From Sulfurimonadaceae bacterium (lineage in GTDB: Bacteria > Campylobacterota > Campylobacteria > Campylobacterales > Sulfurimonadaceae): a stretch of 63,242 nt of DNA. Under the pieces are notes generated by a model. The model saw only the letters and a list, made by a program, of their open reading frames with translations. It made no database searches and was not told the DNA's origin. The position numbers and the translations under genes were made by a program. The stretch spans positions 1-63,242 of the forward strand of contig JADGEC010000005.1 in NCBI GenBank assembly GCA_016744575.1, in the 5' to 3' direction. This document shows, piece after piece, positions 54,863 to 63,242 of the stretch; the first letter of the stretch is position 1; each line of letters begins with the position of its first letter.

Positions 54863-55285
54863 TTATATCTGACTGAACTTAGCTTTGACAGCTTCTTTGA
54901 ACAATGGCATCTGAGACAACAACGCATTCTTCAACTGTTCACCTTCTAAAGCCATGTTCTTTTCAAACTCAGCATACTCTTTCGCCAGTTCAGACCGTTT
55001 TGCCTCGATCTTGCTATCTGAATCTGCTTTCGCTTCAGCAATCATTTTTTCTCTTAAAGAGCCGGCATCCAGTCTGGCATCCATAGTTATCTTCTCAGCT
55101 TGTTCGGTAAGTGCTGCTATCTCACCGTCGTTGTTGCCAACTTCGTCGAGATCTTTTTGTATATCTGCATCACGTTTGTTCATAAAAGCAAAAAGAGGAT
55201 TATATAGCCAACTGTTCAGAACGGCAATGAGAGTAAGAAAGACGATCACAGTAATACCCAAAAGCAACGGATTTATATCTAACAT
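54863..55285 (-). CDS. atpF': ATP synthase b' subunit
   Basis: A 140-residue second b-type stalk subunit with one N-terminal membrane helix (LLLGITVIVFLTLIAVLNSWLY) and a coiled coil. Campylobacterota use separate b and b' subunits. AGGAGGTG lies before the ATG. It is the first gene of the F1/stalk operon; a and c subunits are not in this window. Confidence 0.92.
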   Translation of the reverse strand: MLDINPLLLGITVIVFLTLIAVLNSWLYNPLFAFMNKRDADIQKDLDEVGNNDGEIAALTEQAEKITMDARLDAGSLREKMIAEAKADSDSKIEAKRSELAKEYAEFEKNMALEGEQLKNALLSQMPLFKEAVKAKFSQI

Positions 55286-55307
55286 AGCACCTCCTAAAAG
55301 TTGCGAG

Positions 55308-55313
55308 ATTATA
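55308..55313 (-). promoter_or_regulatory. -10 box of the ATP synthase operon
   Basis: TATAAT on the minus strand, 22 bases before the atpF' start codon, with AGGAGGTG between. The upstream 200 bases are very AT-rich and hold no gene; no clear -35 was found. This gives atp its own promoter separate from parAB. Confidence 0.6.
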
Positions 55314-55530
55314 CACTTAATAAATTGAAGGCATAGTTAAAGAGAGATGAATCATTAAATAAAATATTAAAACGTATAAGAGAAAGTAGAAAAAAGTTAC
55401 TTGAAGAGAGAAAAACTTAAGAAAATGATATAAAAAAGAGGAGTTATTCCGTACTTTATAGAATGTAGTATCAATGCATATAACACTCTAAAAGTATCCT
55501 ATCACTGACAAAATACCTTTACAAGAGTAA

Positions 55531-56373
55531 TTACTGAAAATAACTCATAAAAGCGTCTAACTCATCATCATCATTGAATGTGATGGTGATCTTACTACCT
55601 TTATCAGTAGCTATAAAACCAAGATCATTTAGCTTTGAACGAAGTAGTGAAGTATCTGGGCCCACTTTTGCCTCAGGTCGCTGATTTCTACTTTTAGGCT
55701 CTTTCATCTGTTTTGTCATACTTTCGACTTCACGTACGCTTAACTTTTGACCAACGATGGAATCAAGCATCAGCTTCTGCTCTTTATCATCAAGACCAAC
55801 TAACACTTTGGCATGTCCAGCTGTGATCTTGCCTTCACTCAAGGCAGACTGTGCATCTTTTGATAGTTGTAGCAGCCGTAAAGTATTACTGATATGTGCT
55901 CGGCTTTTGTGTACGATGCGGGAGAGTTCATCATGTGTAGAGCCATGCGCTTCTATCAGTTCCGCATAAGCGTGTGCCAGATCGATGACATTTAGTTCAT
56001 CACGCTGGATGTTTTCGACAAGTGCATGTTGACGCATCTGGTCGCTATCGACACTAGCCACCACAGCACGAATACTATCTAGCCTCGCCAACTTACTCGC
56101 CCTTAGGCGACGCTCACCAGCCACAAGTACATAACCGTCAATATCTTCGACAACGACTATAGGCTGGAGAAGTCCGTGCTGCTTCAGAGAGTCAGCAAGT
56201 TCGGCAAGTGACTTCTCATTAAAAGTCTTACGAGGTTGATAAGGGTTTGGTCTGATCTGTGTCAGCGGGATCTCTAAGACTGCATGCTGTTTAGGAAGCT
56301 CGTTCTCATAGGCCTCCTCTATCTCACCAAGTAGCGCACCAAGACCGCGCCCTAAAGCATTTGACTTCCCCAT
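55531..56373 (-). CDS. parB: chromosome partition protein ParB
   Basis: A 280-residue CTP-dependent DNA clamp with the N-terminal nuclease-like domain (PNPYQPRKTF, GERRLRASKLA), the NIQRDELN region and a helix-turn-helix (IVHKSRAHISNTLRLL). It binds parS sites and loads the partition complex. Overlaps the parA stop by one base. Confidence 0.95.
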   Translation of the reverse strand: MGKSNALGRGLGALLGEIEEAYENELPKQHAVLEIPLTQIRPNPYQPRKTFNEKSLAELADSLKQHGLLQPIVVVEDIDGYVLVAGERRLRASKLARLDSIRAVVASVDSDQMRQHALVENIQRDELNVIDLAHAYAELIEAHGSTHDELSRIVHKSRAHISNTLRLLQLSKDAQSALSEGKITAGHAKVLVGLDDKEQKLMLDSIVGQKLSVREVESMTKQMKEPKSRNQRPEAKVGPDTSLLRSKLNDLGFIATDKGSKITITFNDDDELDAFMSYFQ

Positions 56374-57155
56374 TATGCGATGATAGCCTGAGCAAGGTTC
56401 TGATAAGCGATAGAGCCTGTGGACTTCACATCATAAAGTATGGCTGGCTTACCAAAACTTGGGCTCTCTGCAAGTTTGACATTTCTTGGTATGACGATGA
56501 ACTCATCATCCTCACCTTTAAAGAGTTTACCTTTAAAATGTTGTCTCAGGTCATAAAAGACCTGCTTGGAGAGATTGTTCTGTGAACTGTACATAGTCGG
56601 TAAGAATCCCTTGATAGAGAGCCTTGGATTGATCGTCTTTCGGATAAGACGGACTGTGTTCAGAAGTTGCGCTAGTCCTTCAAGCGCAAAGAACTCACAC
56701 TGAATAGGGATTATGACAGAGTTTGATGCAGCAAGTGCATTAATAGTCATCGGGCCAAGTGCCGGAGGTGAGTCGATGATGACATAGTCATAATCTCTCT
56801 TTACCTGAGCAATCGCTTTTTTCAAGATAAGCTCACGCCCTTTTGCACTGCCAGCTTCATAATACTCTTTCTCTATACCGACAAGACCTATGTTCGAAGG
56901 AGCCAGGTTCAGTGTCGGAAGGGTGGTCTTTAAGATGACGTCTTTAAGTTCTTTAGTACCTATTAGAACATGATAGATATTGAACTCATAATCATTTCTA
57001 TGATATCCAAGCGATGTCGTCGCATTGGCTTGCGGATCAGCATCGATCAACAGCACCTTTTTTTCGGCGACAGCCAGGGATGCAGCAAGATTTACGGCAG
57101 TCGTCGTCTTGCCGACGCCACCTTTTTGATTGGCGATTACTATTACTTCACTCAT
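56373..57155 (-). CDS. parA: chromosome partition ATPase ParA/Soj
   Basis: A 260-residue deviant-Walker ATPase: [11 protein letters not shown] (P-loop with signature lysine), DADPQANAT and [11 protein letters not shown]. It moves ParB-bound origins. Overlaps birA by four bases. Confidence 0.96.
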   Translation of the reverse strand: MSEVIVIANQKGGVGKTTTAVNLAASLAVAEKKVLLIDADPQANATTSLGYHRNDYEFNIYHVLIGTKELKDVILKTTLPTLNLAPSNIGLVGIEKEYYEAGSAKGRELILKKAIAQVKRDYDYVIIDSPPALGPMTINALAASNSVIIPIQCEFFALEGLAQLLNTVRLIRKTINPRLSIKGFLPTMYSSQNNLSKQVFYDLRQHFKGKLFKGEDDEFIVIPRNVKLAESPSFGKPAILYDVKSTGSIAYQNLAQAIIA

Positions 57156-57787
57156 CTTAAACTGAATATCCTTTGTCCGGCAAACTCGATTGAACCATCA
57201 TTGAGTAGTGTAGCATCTTTTAACGCTATCTTTCTTTCATCATGATGGGTAAATGCGTCTCTATTGTTGTCAAATTCTAACGCGTACTTACTAAATATCT
57301 GCTTCCATGAAACCATTTGTCCAACCTTTGTAAAATAGCTTTTTAATAACATATTTTGTTTAATATCAATATCTAGTATGCCGAATCCCTCAGGGGCGGC
57401 CTTTAAGTTTATACCTATGCCGCAGATCAGAGTCTCACCTATCAAGTTTGTGATAGCGCCACCGATCTTCTTATCTTCAAGATAGAAGTCATTTGGCCAC
57501 TTCAGCCAAAGTGCAGATCCTGATTCTTCAAGTGTCTCTTTCAAAAGATAACTGAAATAGAGAGAACTTGATTCGAGCCTTAGGTCCTTAGGTAAGCGTG
57601 AACGTTCAATAGCAAAGGAGAGGAAAAGATTACCATCAAGTCCATGCCAGCTGTTTCCACGACTCCCCTGACCTGCACTTTGGCGTACAGCTGTCACTGC
57701 GACCGGTGCGGACAAGCGTTTAGATCTAAGCGCTTCAACGAGATAACGTTGTGTCGAATCTACTTCATCAAGCCAGAGTATCTGCAA
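57152..57787 (-). CDS. birA: biotin--protein ligase, no repressor domain
   Basis: A 211-residue ligase that biotinylates acetyl-CoA or pyruvate carboxylase. The catalytic [26 protein letters not shown] and GIGINL motifs are present. It lacks the N-terminal DNA-binding domain of E. coli BirA, so it is a class I ligase without repressor function. It overlaps fmt by 20 bases. Confidence 0.94.
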   Translation of the reverse strand: MQILWLDEVDSTQRYLVEALRSKRLSAPVAVTAVRQSAGQGSRGNSWHGLDGNLFLSFAIERSRLPKDLRLESSSLYFSYLLKETLEESGSALWLKWPNDFYLEDKKIGGAITNLIGETLICGIGINLKAAPEGFGILDIDIKQNMLLKSYFTKVGQMVSWKQIFSKYALEFDNNRDAFTHHDERKIALKDATLLNDGSIEFAGQRIFSLR

Positions 57788-58676
57788 CTAAAAGTCTTCT
57801 GCCGTTAAGATATGCGATGACTGACATCTCTTTTTTTGATGGCGGTTGCACACGAAAGACACGGATCTTGCCCAGACCACATCCCACGACTGCACTCTCA
57901 TCATCTATCTCAAGGATCTCGCCAGGTGTAGACTTGCCGCAAGTCGATTCAAGCTGAAACTCTTTAAGCTTCAGACCACTTGAGAGAAAGACACCAGGCC
58001 ATGGTGTGAACGCCCGATATTTATTATACTCTGACTGGGCATCCTCAAGACTCATCTCGCCATCAGCCTTTGTGATCTTGGTACAGTAGGTAGCTGAACC
58101 ATCATCTTGAGGCACTGGCTTTAAAGTCTCAAAGTCATGTAAGACATCTACTGTGACTTCACAGGCTAAAGCTGTCAGACGATCAAATAACGTAACAGCC
58201 ATCTCATCATCTTTGACCGAGAGTCTTGCTATCTTCAAGATGGCGCCCGTATCCAGTCCTACATCCATCAACATCGCTGTGACACCGCTCTCAGCATCAC
58301 TATTTAGTAGTGTCTGCTGGATCGGACTGGCACCTCGATACTGTGGAAGGATGGAGGCATGTAGATTTATACATGGTGCATGATCAAGGATCTCCTGAGG
58401 AAGGATCTGACCATATGCAGCTACCACTATGAGATCACAATCGATCTTTAAAAGCTCTGCTACAACAGCCTCATCTCGTAGACGAGATGGTTGATAGACT
58501 GGTATCTTGTTCTCAAGTGCTGATACTTTGACTACAGGAGGAGTAAGTACTTGCTTGCGACCTACAGGTCTATCCGGCTGAGTATATACTGCGACAATAT
58601 TGATGTCTTCAGTGACTATCAATCTGTTTAAGATCTTATCCGCATAATCAGGTGTCCCCATAAATATCACATTCAT
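57768..58676 (-). CDS. fmt: methionyl-tRNA formyltransferase
   Basis: A 302-residue enzyme that formylates initiator tRNA. N-terminal VIFMGTPDYA, the formyl-folate-binding NLHASILPQYRGASPI and later LDTGAILK are typical. Three in-frame starts occur (GTG 58682, ATG 58679, ATG 58676); AAGGG spacing favours 58676. Confidence 0.95.
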   Translation of the reverse strand: MNVIFMGTPDYADKILNRLIVTEDINIVAVYTQPDRPVGRKQVLTPPVVKVSALENKIPVYQPSRLRDEAVVAELLKIDCDLIVVAAYGQILPQEILDHAPCINLHASILPQYRGASPIQQTLLNSDAESGVTAMLMDVGLDTGAILKIARLSVKDDEMAVTLFDRLTALACEVTVDVLHDFETLKPVPQDDGSATYCTKITKADGEMSLEDAQSEYNKYRAFTPWPGVFLSSGLKLKEFQLESTCGKSTPGEILEIDDESAVVGCGLGKIRVFRVQPPSKKEMSVIAYLNGRRLLVADTLA

Positions 58677-58678
58677 CA

Positions 58679-59440
58679 TCACCCTTTTTTAAAAAGTGTC
58701 CCACCCTGATGGTCACCGTGCAACAGATAACTTCTGGCATCACTAAGATCAAAACCACTGGCAAGGAACATGGACTTTCCATGCTTAAGGACATAGTCAG
58801 CAGCTTTTAGTTTTGTTACGATTCCCCCTGTAGCAAAACTGTTGTTTGGTGTCACACTTCTTAGCAAATCTGACTTCTTTACATGGTCGACGAGAGGCAA
58901 GACAACAGCATCATCATGTTCATTCGGGTCTTTATCAAAATAGGCATCGATATCTGAGAGTATGACCAACATATCTGCGTCGAAATGTATAGCGACATAA
59001 GCTGAAAGCTGATCATTATCACCTAGTTCCAATTCATCCGTCGCCGTCGCATCATTCTCGTTGATGATAGGAAGGACCCCGTTTTTCAGTAATGTCTCTA
59101 TCGTATTCTTGGCACGTTCTGACTGCTCTTTTGTATTGAAGTTCGCAGCAGTCACGAGAATCTGAGAAGGTAAGATGCCGTGTTTCTCAAATTTCTTCTT
59201 ATAGCGATTCATCAGGAGTGGCTGTCCGATGGAAGCAAGTGCCTGTTTATTTGAAAGAAGACTCTTGTCGAGTTTAAGTTCTGTATAACCCGCTGCGACC
59301 GCTCCAGATGAGACGAAGATGACTTCATACTCTTTTTTCAGCTCAACTATAAGATCTATAAGGTTTTGCATACGCTCCTGTGCGATCCTGTTTTGCTCTG
59401 TCAGAACAGCACTTCCCACTTTTAGGACAAGACGTCTCAC
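58679..59440 (-). CDS. proB: glutamate 5-kinase, short form
   Basis: A 253-residue amino-acid kinase for the first step of proline synthesis ([28 protein letters not shown]...YFDKDP, GTGGIVTK-like [12 protein letters not shown]). It lacks the C-terminal PUA domain of the 367-residue E. coli enzyme, as in other Campylobacterota. Overlaps obgE by four bases. Confidence 0.94.
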   Translation of the reverse strand: MRRLVLKVGSAVLTEQNRIAQERMQNLIDLIVELKKEYEVIFVSSGAVAAGYTELKLDKSLLSNKQALASIGQPLLMNRYKKKFEKHGILPSQILVTAANFNTKEQSERAKNTIETLLKNGVLPIINENDATATDELELGDNDQLSAYVAIHFDADMLVILSDIDAYFDKDPNEHDDAVVLPLVDHVKKSDLLRSVTPNNSFATGGIVTKLKAADYVLKHGKSMFLASGFDLSDARSYLLHGDHQGGTLFKKG

Positions 59441-60537
59441 CTACGTGTGATCTTTACCAGATCATATAGAGCAAAACGGATCGCTTCTATATTTGTATGT
59501 GTCACTGATGAGATGGGCGCTATGAAGAATGGCTGTTTCTCATCTATAGCCTCTGTCCCTTCACTATCATCTTGTACAAAATACGGTAATCTATTTTCAA
59601 ATGAGAACTCACTATGAACAGTCGGCTTCATATCCAGAACAGCGATGAAGTCGTTGATCTTCGCAATAGCATCCTCTTCCGGTATAGCATCCACCCGCGT
59701 CAACGCGATCGCATATCTACGGCCGCTGAGAGGTTCAGAGAACTTAGCGAGCTCTTCTTTGAGTGTCTCATACTGTACATGGATGTCATGGTAAGAAGCT
59801 AAGTCGATCATAAATAGAAGTGTCTCTGTCCTCTCAATATGCTGTAGAAACTGTAATCCAAGTCCTTTACCCTCATGTGCACCGCCTATGATACCCGGGA
59901 TATCTGCCATCACATAGGAGTCATAATCACCTACTTCTACTTGTCCAAGTTTCGGTGTCAGTGTAGTAAACTCATAATCTGCGACTTCAGGACGAGCATT
60001 TGAGACTGTAGAGATCAATGTGGATTTACCGACATTAGGAAAACCGACCAGACCTATATCTGCGATCAGTTTAAGGTCGAGCTTGACTTCTCGCAACTCA
60101 CCTGGTTCACCAGGTTGCGCATATCGGGGCTGCTGATTTGTAGATGATTTGAAGTGAAAGTTTCCAAGGCCTCCACGACCACCTTTGAGAAAACGGGCTT
60201 CATCACCATGTTTAAGCAGATCGAACAGGACATCCCCACTCTCGACATCGATTACCTGAGTACCGGGAGGGACCGTGATATAAAGTCTTTCTGACGATTT
60301 ACCCGTCATACGTGAACCGCCACCAGGCTTTCCATTATCAGCTTTGATCTTTTTTGAACCTCTGAAATGGGCAAGGGTATGGGTGTTATTGTCCACACGG
60401 AACCACACATCGCCCCCGCGACCACCATCGCCACCGTTTGGTCCGCCTTTGGTCACGAATTTCTCACGACGAAAGGCCACACAACCTGCGCCGCCCTTAC
60501 CTGAAGATAGTGTCAATGTGACATGGTCTGTAAACAT
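59437..60537 (-). CDS. obgE: Obg-family ribosome-assembly GTPase
   Basis: A 366-residue GTPase. The glycine-rich Obg fold ([24 protein letters not shown]) is followed by a G domain ([29 protein letters not shown]) and a short C-terminus. It helps 50S subunit assembly and stress control. Confidence 0.96.
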   Translation of the reverse strand: MFTDHVTLTLSSGKGGAGCVAFRREKFVTKGGPNGGDGGRGGDVWFRVDNNTHTLAHFRGSKKIKADNGKPGGGSRMTGKSSERLYITVPPGTQVIDVESGDVLFDLLKHGDEARFLKGGRGGLGNFHFKSSTNQQPRYAQPGEPGELREVKLDLKLIADIGLVGFPNVGKSTLISTVSNARPEVADYEFTTLTPKLGQVEVGDYDSYVMADIPGIIGGAHEGKGLGLQFLQHIERTETLLFMIDLASYHDIHVQYETLKEELAKFSEPLSGRRYAIALTRVDAIPEEDAIAKINDFIAVLDMKPTVHSEFSFENRLPYFVQDDSEGTEAIDEKQPFFIAPISSVTHTNIEAIRFALYDLVKITRR

Positions 60538-60694
60538 GATTTTCCCTTTTAATAACGATGATCAATAAAGGAGGGAGATGATGTTAAAGCCTGTAATGGC
60601 ATCGATCCCACTGCCTATCGTTTCGCTGTCAATATTTAATAGAAGACTATCTATGAATAAAGTGTTTTATTAAATCTTGATATGGATCGAAGAG

Positions 60695-60715
60695 TTCCCG
60701 GACTTACGTCCGGAA
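60695..60715 (-). terminator. hairpin downstream of rpmA
   Basis: CCGGAC and GTCCGG flank a four-base GTAA loop; a wobble and a T-A pair extend the stem to eight. It lies 15 bases after the rpmA stop and would separate the ribosomal-protein transcript from obgE. Confidence 0.5.
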
Positions 60716-60729
60716 GAGTGAATAAGAGA

Positions 60730-60987
60730 TTAAGAAGCCGCTACTATAGAGACTTGTTTACGTGTCTTGTCTTTACGTTCGAACGTAACGACACCATCAA
60801 TAAGAGCATAAAGTGTATGATCTTTACCCATACCCATGTTATTACCTGGATGGATCTTAGTCCCACGCTGACGAACGATGATATTACCAGCTCTTACTGT
60901 CTCGCCGCCATATTTCTTAACACCAAGTCTACGTCCAGCTGAGTCACGATTATTCTGTGTACTACCCTGTCCTTTTTTATGTGCCAT
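60730..60987 (-). CDS. rpmA: 50S ribosomal protein L27
   Basis: An 85-residue ribosomal protein ([34 protein letters not shown]). It begins directly with MAHKKG, not with the cleavable extension found in Firmicutes. 24 bases after rplU. Confidence 0.97.
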   Translation of the reverse strand: MAHKKGQGSTQNNRDSAGRRLGVKKYGGETVRAGNIIVRQRGTKIHPGNNMGMGKDHTLYALIDGVVTFERKDKTRKQVSIVAAS

Positions 60988-61011
60988 ATCTCTCTCCTGC
61001 TAGTTTATTGC

Positions 61012-61320
61012 TTATGCAGCAATTTTAGTGATGCGAACGCGAGTGAAACTTCTACGGAATCCACGCTTTAGCTTACTGTCTTTACGACGACGTTTCTTAT
61101 ATATGATGACTTTCTTCTCGCGACCTTCGTTGATCACTTCTGCTGTCACAACAGCACCCTCTACGAATGGGGTACCTGCTTTTAGCTCGCCGTTGTTTAC
61201 AGCAAGGACTTCTTTGATCTCAACAGTCTCTTTTGGTTCAAGACCCATCTTGTCAAGAAGAAGGATATCACCCTCTTCGACTTTGTATTGCTTGCCACCG
61301 TTTTTTATGATTGCGTACAT
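61012..61320 (-). CDS. rplU: 50S ribosomal protein L21
   Basis: A 102-residue ribosomal protein ([34 protein letters not shown]). First gene of the L21-L27 transcript; the candidate promoter lies 44 bases upstream. Confidence 0.97.
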   Translation of the reverse strand: MYAIIKNGGKQYKVEEGDILLLDKMGLEPKETVEIKEVLAVNNGELKAGTPFVEGAVVTAEVINEGREKKVIIYKKRRRKDSKLKRGFRRSFTRVRITKIAA

Positions 61321-61363
61321 GTGCGCTTCCTTAAATCTTTATCAGTCTGTAAAAAGTTCGCGA

Positions 61364-61369
61364 ATTATA
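61364..61369 (-). promoter_or_regulatory. -10 box of rplU-rpmA
   Basis: TATAAT on the minus strand in GGTATAATTCGCG, 44 bases before rplU, with AAGGA as ribosome site further down. No convincing -35. Confidence 0.6.
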
Positions 61370-61392
61370 CCTGAATATATTTTAATTGCTGT

Positions 61393-61806
61393 TTAATCTA
61401 CAATTGCAATAGCATCTATCTCGACTAGTGCGTTTTTTGGCAGAGTACTTACTGCGACTGTCGCACGTGCAGGCTTATGCTCACCAAATGCTTTTGCATA
61501 GATCTCATTGACTATGGTAAAATCATCCATACTATCAAGAAATATCGTCGTCTTGACTACATTGCCAAGTGAACTTCCTGCTGCTCTCAGGACTGCTTCA
61601 AGGTTTCTCAGCACCTGCTCTGTCTGTATTACGACATCATGCTTTATTAATTCCTCTGTCTGAAGGACTGCACTATTTTGCAACATCTCACCTTCAGGAG
61701 TCAAAGCTATCTGACCAGATGCATAGACCATCCCATTTGCTACGACGGCCTGAGAGTATGGCCCAATAGCCTGTGCTGCCTCATCTGTCTGGACATAACG
61801 CATCAT
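61393..61806 (-). CDS. ridA: RidA family enamine/imine deaminase
   Basis: A 137-residue protein with the RidA signature VKTTIFLDSMDDFTIVNEIY and the ligand arginine in PARATVAVSTLP, ending LVEIDAIAIV. It hydrolyses reactive enamines from threonine/serine breakdown. Five bases after the thioredoxin-like gene. Confidence 0.94.
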   Translation of the reverse strand: MMRYVQTDEAAQAIGPYSQAVVANGMVYASGQIALTPEGEMLQNSAVLQTEELIKHDVVIQTEQVLRNLEAVLRAAGSSLGNVVKTTIFLDSMDDFTIVNEIYAKAFGEHKPARATVAVSTLPKNALVEIDAIAIVD

Positions 61807-61811
61807 CTTCT

Positions 61812-62225
61812 CTACCTCTTTTTCTTATTTAGTTTTCTTACCGCATCACCAATGATCGAGAGGTAATCCTCTTCGACCCAATAGCCCGGTACACCGTGAG
61901 CCACACGTCCGTTCGTACGCATAAAATAGGTCATTGGCATCATCTTTGCCTTTAGGTACTTCGGATAATCATCTATATCACGTACTACATTTACAGCGAC
62001 GAAGTTCGCATCGATCGTAGCGATGACCTCATCCTCTTCTAACGTGGTCTCTTCGAGCTTCCGACACCAGCGACATGTCTCTGAGGTTATCAGGACAAAC
62101 ACCGACTTCTTCTCCTCTTTAGCCTGTTCGACAGCTTCACTATAACTATCTGCCCACTCTAACTCAGCGGCTGAGAGCATAACGGTCATAAAGAAAAGTA
62201 AAATAGATAAATGCATATATATCAT
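61812..62225 (-). CDS. exported thioredoxin-fold protein
   Basis: A 137-residue protein with a signal peptide (LSILLFFMTVMLSAAE) and a thioredoxin_7/DUF255-like domain. The active site is C-R-W-C in SETCRWCRKLEETTL, and a cis-proline turn MPMTYFM follows. Probably a periplasmic thiol reductase or oxidase. Confidence 0.87.
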   Translation of the reverse strand: MIYMHLSILLFFMTVMLSAAELEWADSYSEAVEQAKEEKKSVFVLITSETCRWCRKLEETTLEEDEVIATIDANFVAVNVVRDIDDYPKYLKAKMMPMTYFMRTNGRVAHGVPGYWVEEDYLSIIGDAVRKLNKKKR

Positions 62226-62347
62226 CCCAGATCAAAACGGAATCATAGCATAATTCGATGTAATGAAAAAAATATATAGACTCTTCAAAAAATATTTATA
62301 ATCGATATCTGGAAAAGTATTGAAGGTAAGAAAGTAAGAAGCTTTTT

Positions 62348-62393
62348 GATCGACAAGATCGTCAGCTCTTAACAAGAGTGCTCGATCTTGATC
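62348..62393. terminator. long imperfect hairpin between convergent/tandem genes
   Basis: GATC...AAGATCG-type arms at both ends pair around an inner CTCTT/AAGAG stem. T-runs flank it on both sides (ending GATCTTTTAGAT on the plus strand). It lies 58 bases after the stop of the DUF1566 gene and probably ends that transcript. Confidence 0.45.
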
Positions 62394-62450
62394 TTTTAGA
62401 TAACCTAGTCCACGAATCTCTTCGTTTTCTAAGTTCTTATCAGTTAATCA

Positions 62451-63242
62451 CTATAGATCAGTGACACATTTGACAAATGTCGTATTATTTAAACTCTTTT
62501 CTTCAATTTTACTCGCACCATGTGAAAAACGTATCATCCATGCTTTTGTTGAAGCATCTGCATCCACGGTACTCGTCCAATAACCAGCATCTTGTATTCC
62601 AGTAAAGACCTCTTTGACTGGACGTGTCTCATTACTATAGTCAACAATACTTTCAAGCTCACTGACCTCAGGAAGCCTCCACGTATACCCACCTAGATTA
62701 TTGGCTAAACAATAAGCATTTGCTTCATCCCACGTCAAATCTGATGAGTCTTGCGTCAAGTCAGAATTATCCCAAATCAATGATGCCTTCGTATCATAGA
62801 CAACTTTTGTCGCCGAATCATCAATTAATATAGCTTCTTTACTAGGTTCCCCACGGACACAACGGGCCCAAGCCGAGTCGTTTATTTTGTGTATCGTAGC
62901 AGAGAAGCCTGTTCGTGAACTTACAGACCAAGCAATATCTTCACTGTCTATAAACTCAGTAGAAGACCAAAAGTGACCATTATATTCCTGATCAAAATCT
63001 AAATAGATCGCTGGTTCTGACTTTGTCTTATCTGTGATACTGATCAGCTCTTCTATAGTTGGCAATCTCCAGTCCGTATCACCATCGAGTGTTAAGTCTG
63101 AACAATACGCGGTTGCATCAGCCCAAGACTGTTCTCCTTGCTCATCTTGCTGCCATACCAGACCAAGGTCTCCATCTTCAACGACTCCATTGACTGCGTC
63201 AGGAGTAAAAGACCTATCACCAACAGCAGGAATAGCTTGCAG
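62451..63242 (-). CDS. DUF1566 (Lcl C-terminal) repeat protein, 5' end outside window
   Basis: The frame is open from the window edge to the stop at 62451, giving 263 residues; the TTG at 63065 is internal, not a start. At least two DUF1566 repeats are visible. Each has L-x-W near the start, a W-x-x-A-x-x-YC segment and a WRLPT/WRLPE turn followed by L-x-S/I (residues about 25-70 and 165-215 of the visible part). These domains are found on large extracellular proteins. Function unknown. Confidence 0.85.
   Translation of the reverse strand: MQAIPAVGDRSFTPDAVNGVVEDGDLGLVWQQDEQGEQSWADATAYCSDLTLDGDTDWRLPTIEELISITDKTKSEPAIYLDFDQEYNGHFWSSTEFIDSEDIAWSVSSRTGFSATIHKINDSAWARCVRGEPSKEAILIDDSATKVVYDTKASLIWDNSDLTQDSSDLTWDEANAYCLANNLGGYTWRLPEVSELESIVDYSNETRPVKEVFTGIQDAGYWTSTVDADASTKAWMIRFSHGASKIEEKSLNNTTFVKCVTDL

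Overview
The window is chromosomal DNA of a free-living member of the Campylobacterota (Epsilonproteobacteria), most like Sulfurimonas/Sulfuricurvum-type organisms. The main evidence is the minus-strand block from about 36.5 to 62.2 kb. It runs rplU-rpmA-obgE-proB-fmt-birA-parA-parB-atpF'-atpF-atpH-atpA-atpG-atpD-atpC-tolQ/exbB-tolR/exbD-tolA/tonB-tolB-pal-cpoB-slyD-fabD-mtn-ttcA, an order I recall from Campylobacter jejuni and relatives. The many c-di-GMP and PAS/Cache sensor genes and the dense potassium/cation transport set fit an environmental relative rather than a host-restricted one. No rRNA, tRNA, CRISPR array or insertion sequence was seen.

Layout. 1-195: 5' end of a secreted protein (minus, cut by the window edge). 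527-6867: a complete Bat/MoxR operon (MoxR ATPase, DUF58, small membrane protein, two VWA proteins, TPR protein, BatD). 6877-7454: a MazEF-type toxin-antitoxin pair. 7573-9636: a small membrane protein and a two-RCK potassium channel. 9693-14090: a diguanylate cyclase with a solute-binding sensor, a Crp/Fnr regulator, a DUF2141 protein and a carotenoid-desaturase-like FAD enzyme. 14227-21092: a type I secretion island. It holds two paralogous orphan response regulators bracketing two small low-complexity proteins, a LapB/LssB-type ABC exporter and its HlyD-type adaptor, then what looks like the decayed 3' end of a large RTX adhesin. 21168-30827: periplasmic proteins, an EI24 membrane protein, an HD-GYP phosphodiesterase, an IMPACT protein, a second diguanylate cyclase and a P2-type cation ATPase. 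30869-36194: a KefB-like antiporter, Cdd1, UspA, DUF3817, MutY and an EamA transporter. 36488-39395: a DUF2231 protein with a long acidic tail, a ChaN-like lipoprotein, an unknown protein coupled to a 44-residue lipoprotein, and a rhodanese. 39507-62225: the conserved housekeeping block. 62451-63242: the 3' part of a DUF1566 repeat protein.

How the genes fit together. The housekeeping block couples ribosome assembly (L21, L27, Obg), chromosome partition (ParAB), the F1 and stator parts of ATP synthase (a and c subunits are not here), and the Tol-Pal envelope machine. The accessory half is dominated by surface attachment and signalling: an adhesin-type exporter, two active-looking diguanylate cyclases and one HD-GYP phosphodiesterase. 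The most interesting items are the type I secretion island with its two unexplained small proteins and adhesin remnant, a degenerate NtrC-like regulator between slyD and fabD, and two recurrent architectural patterns. These are stable hairpins overlapping stop codons, and -10 boxes placed so close to start codons that several mRNAs may be leaderless.
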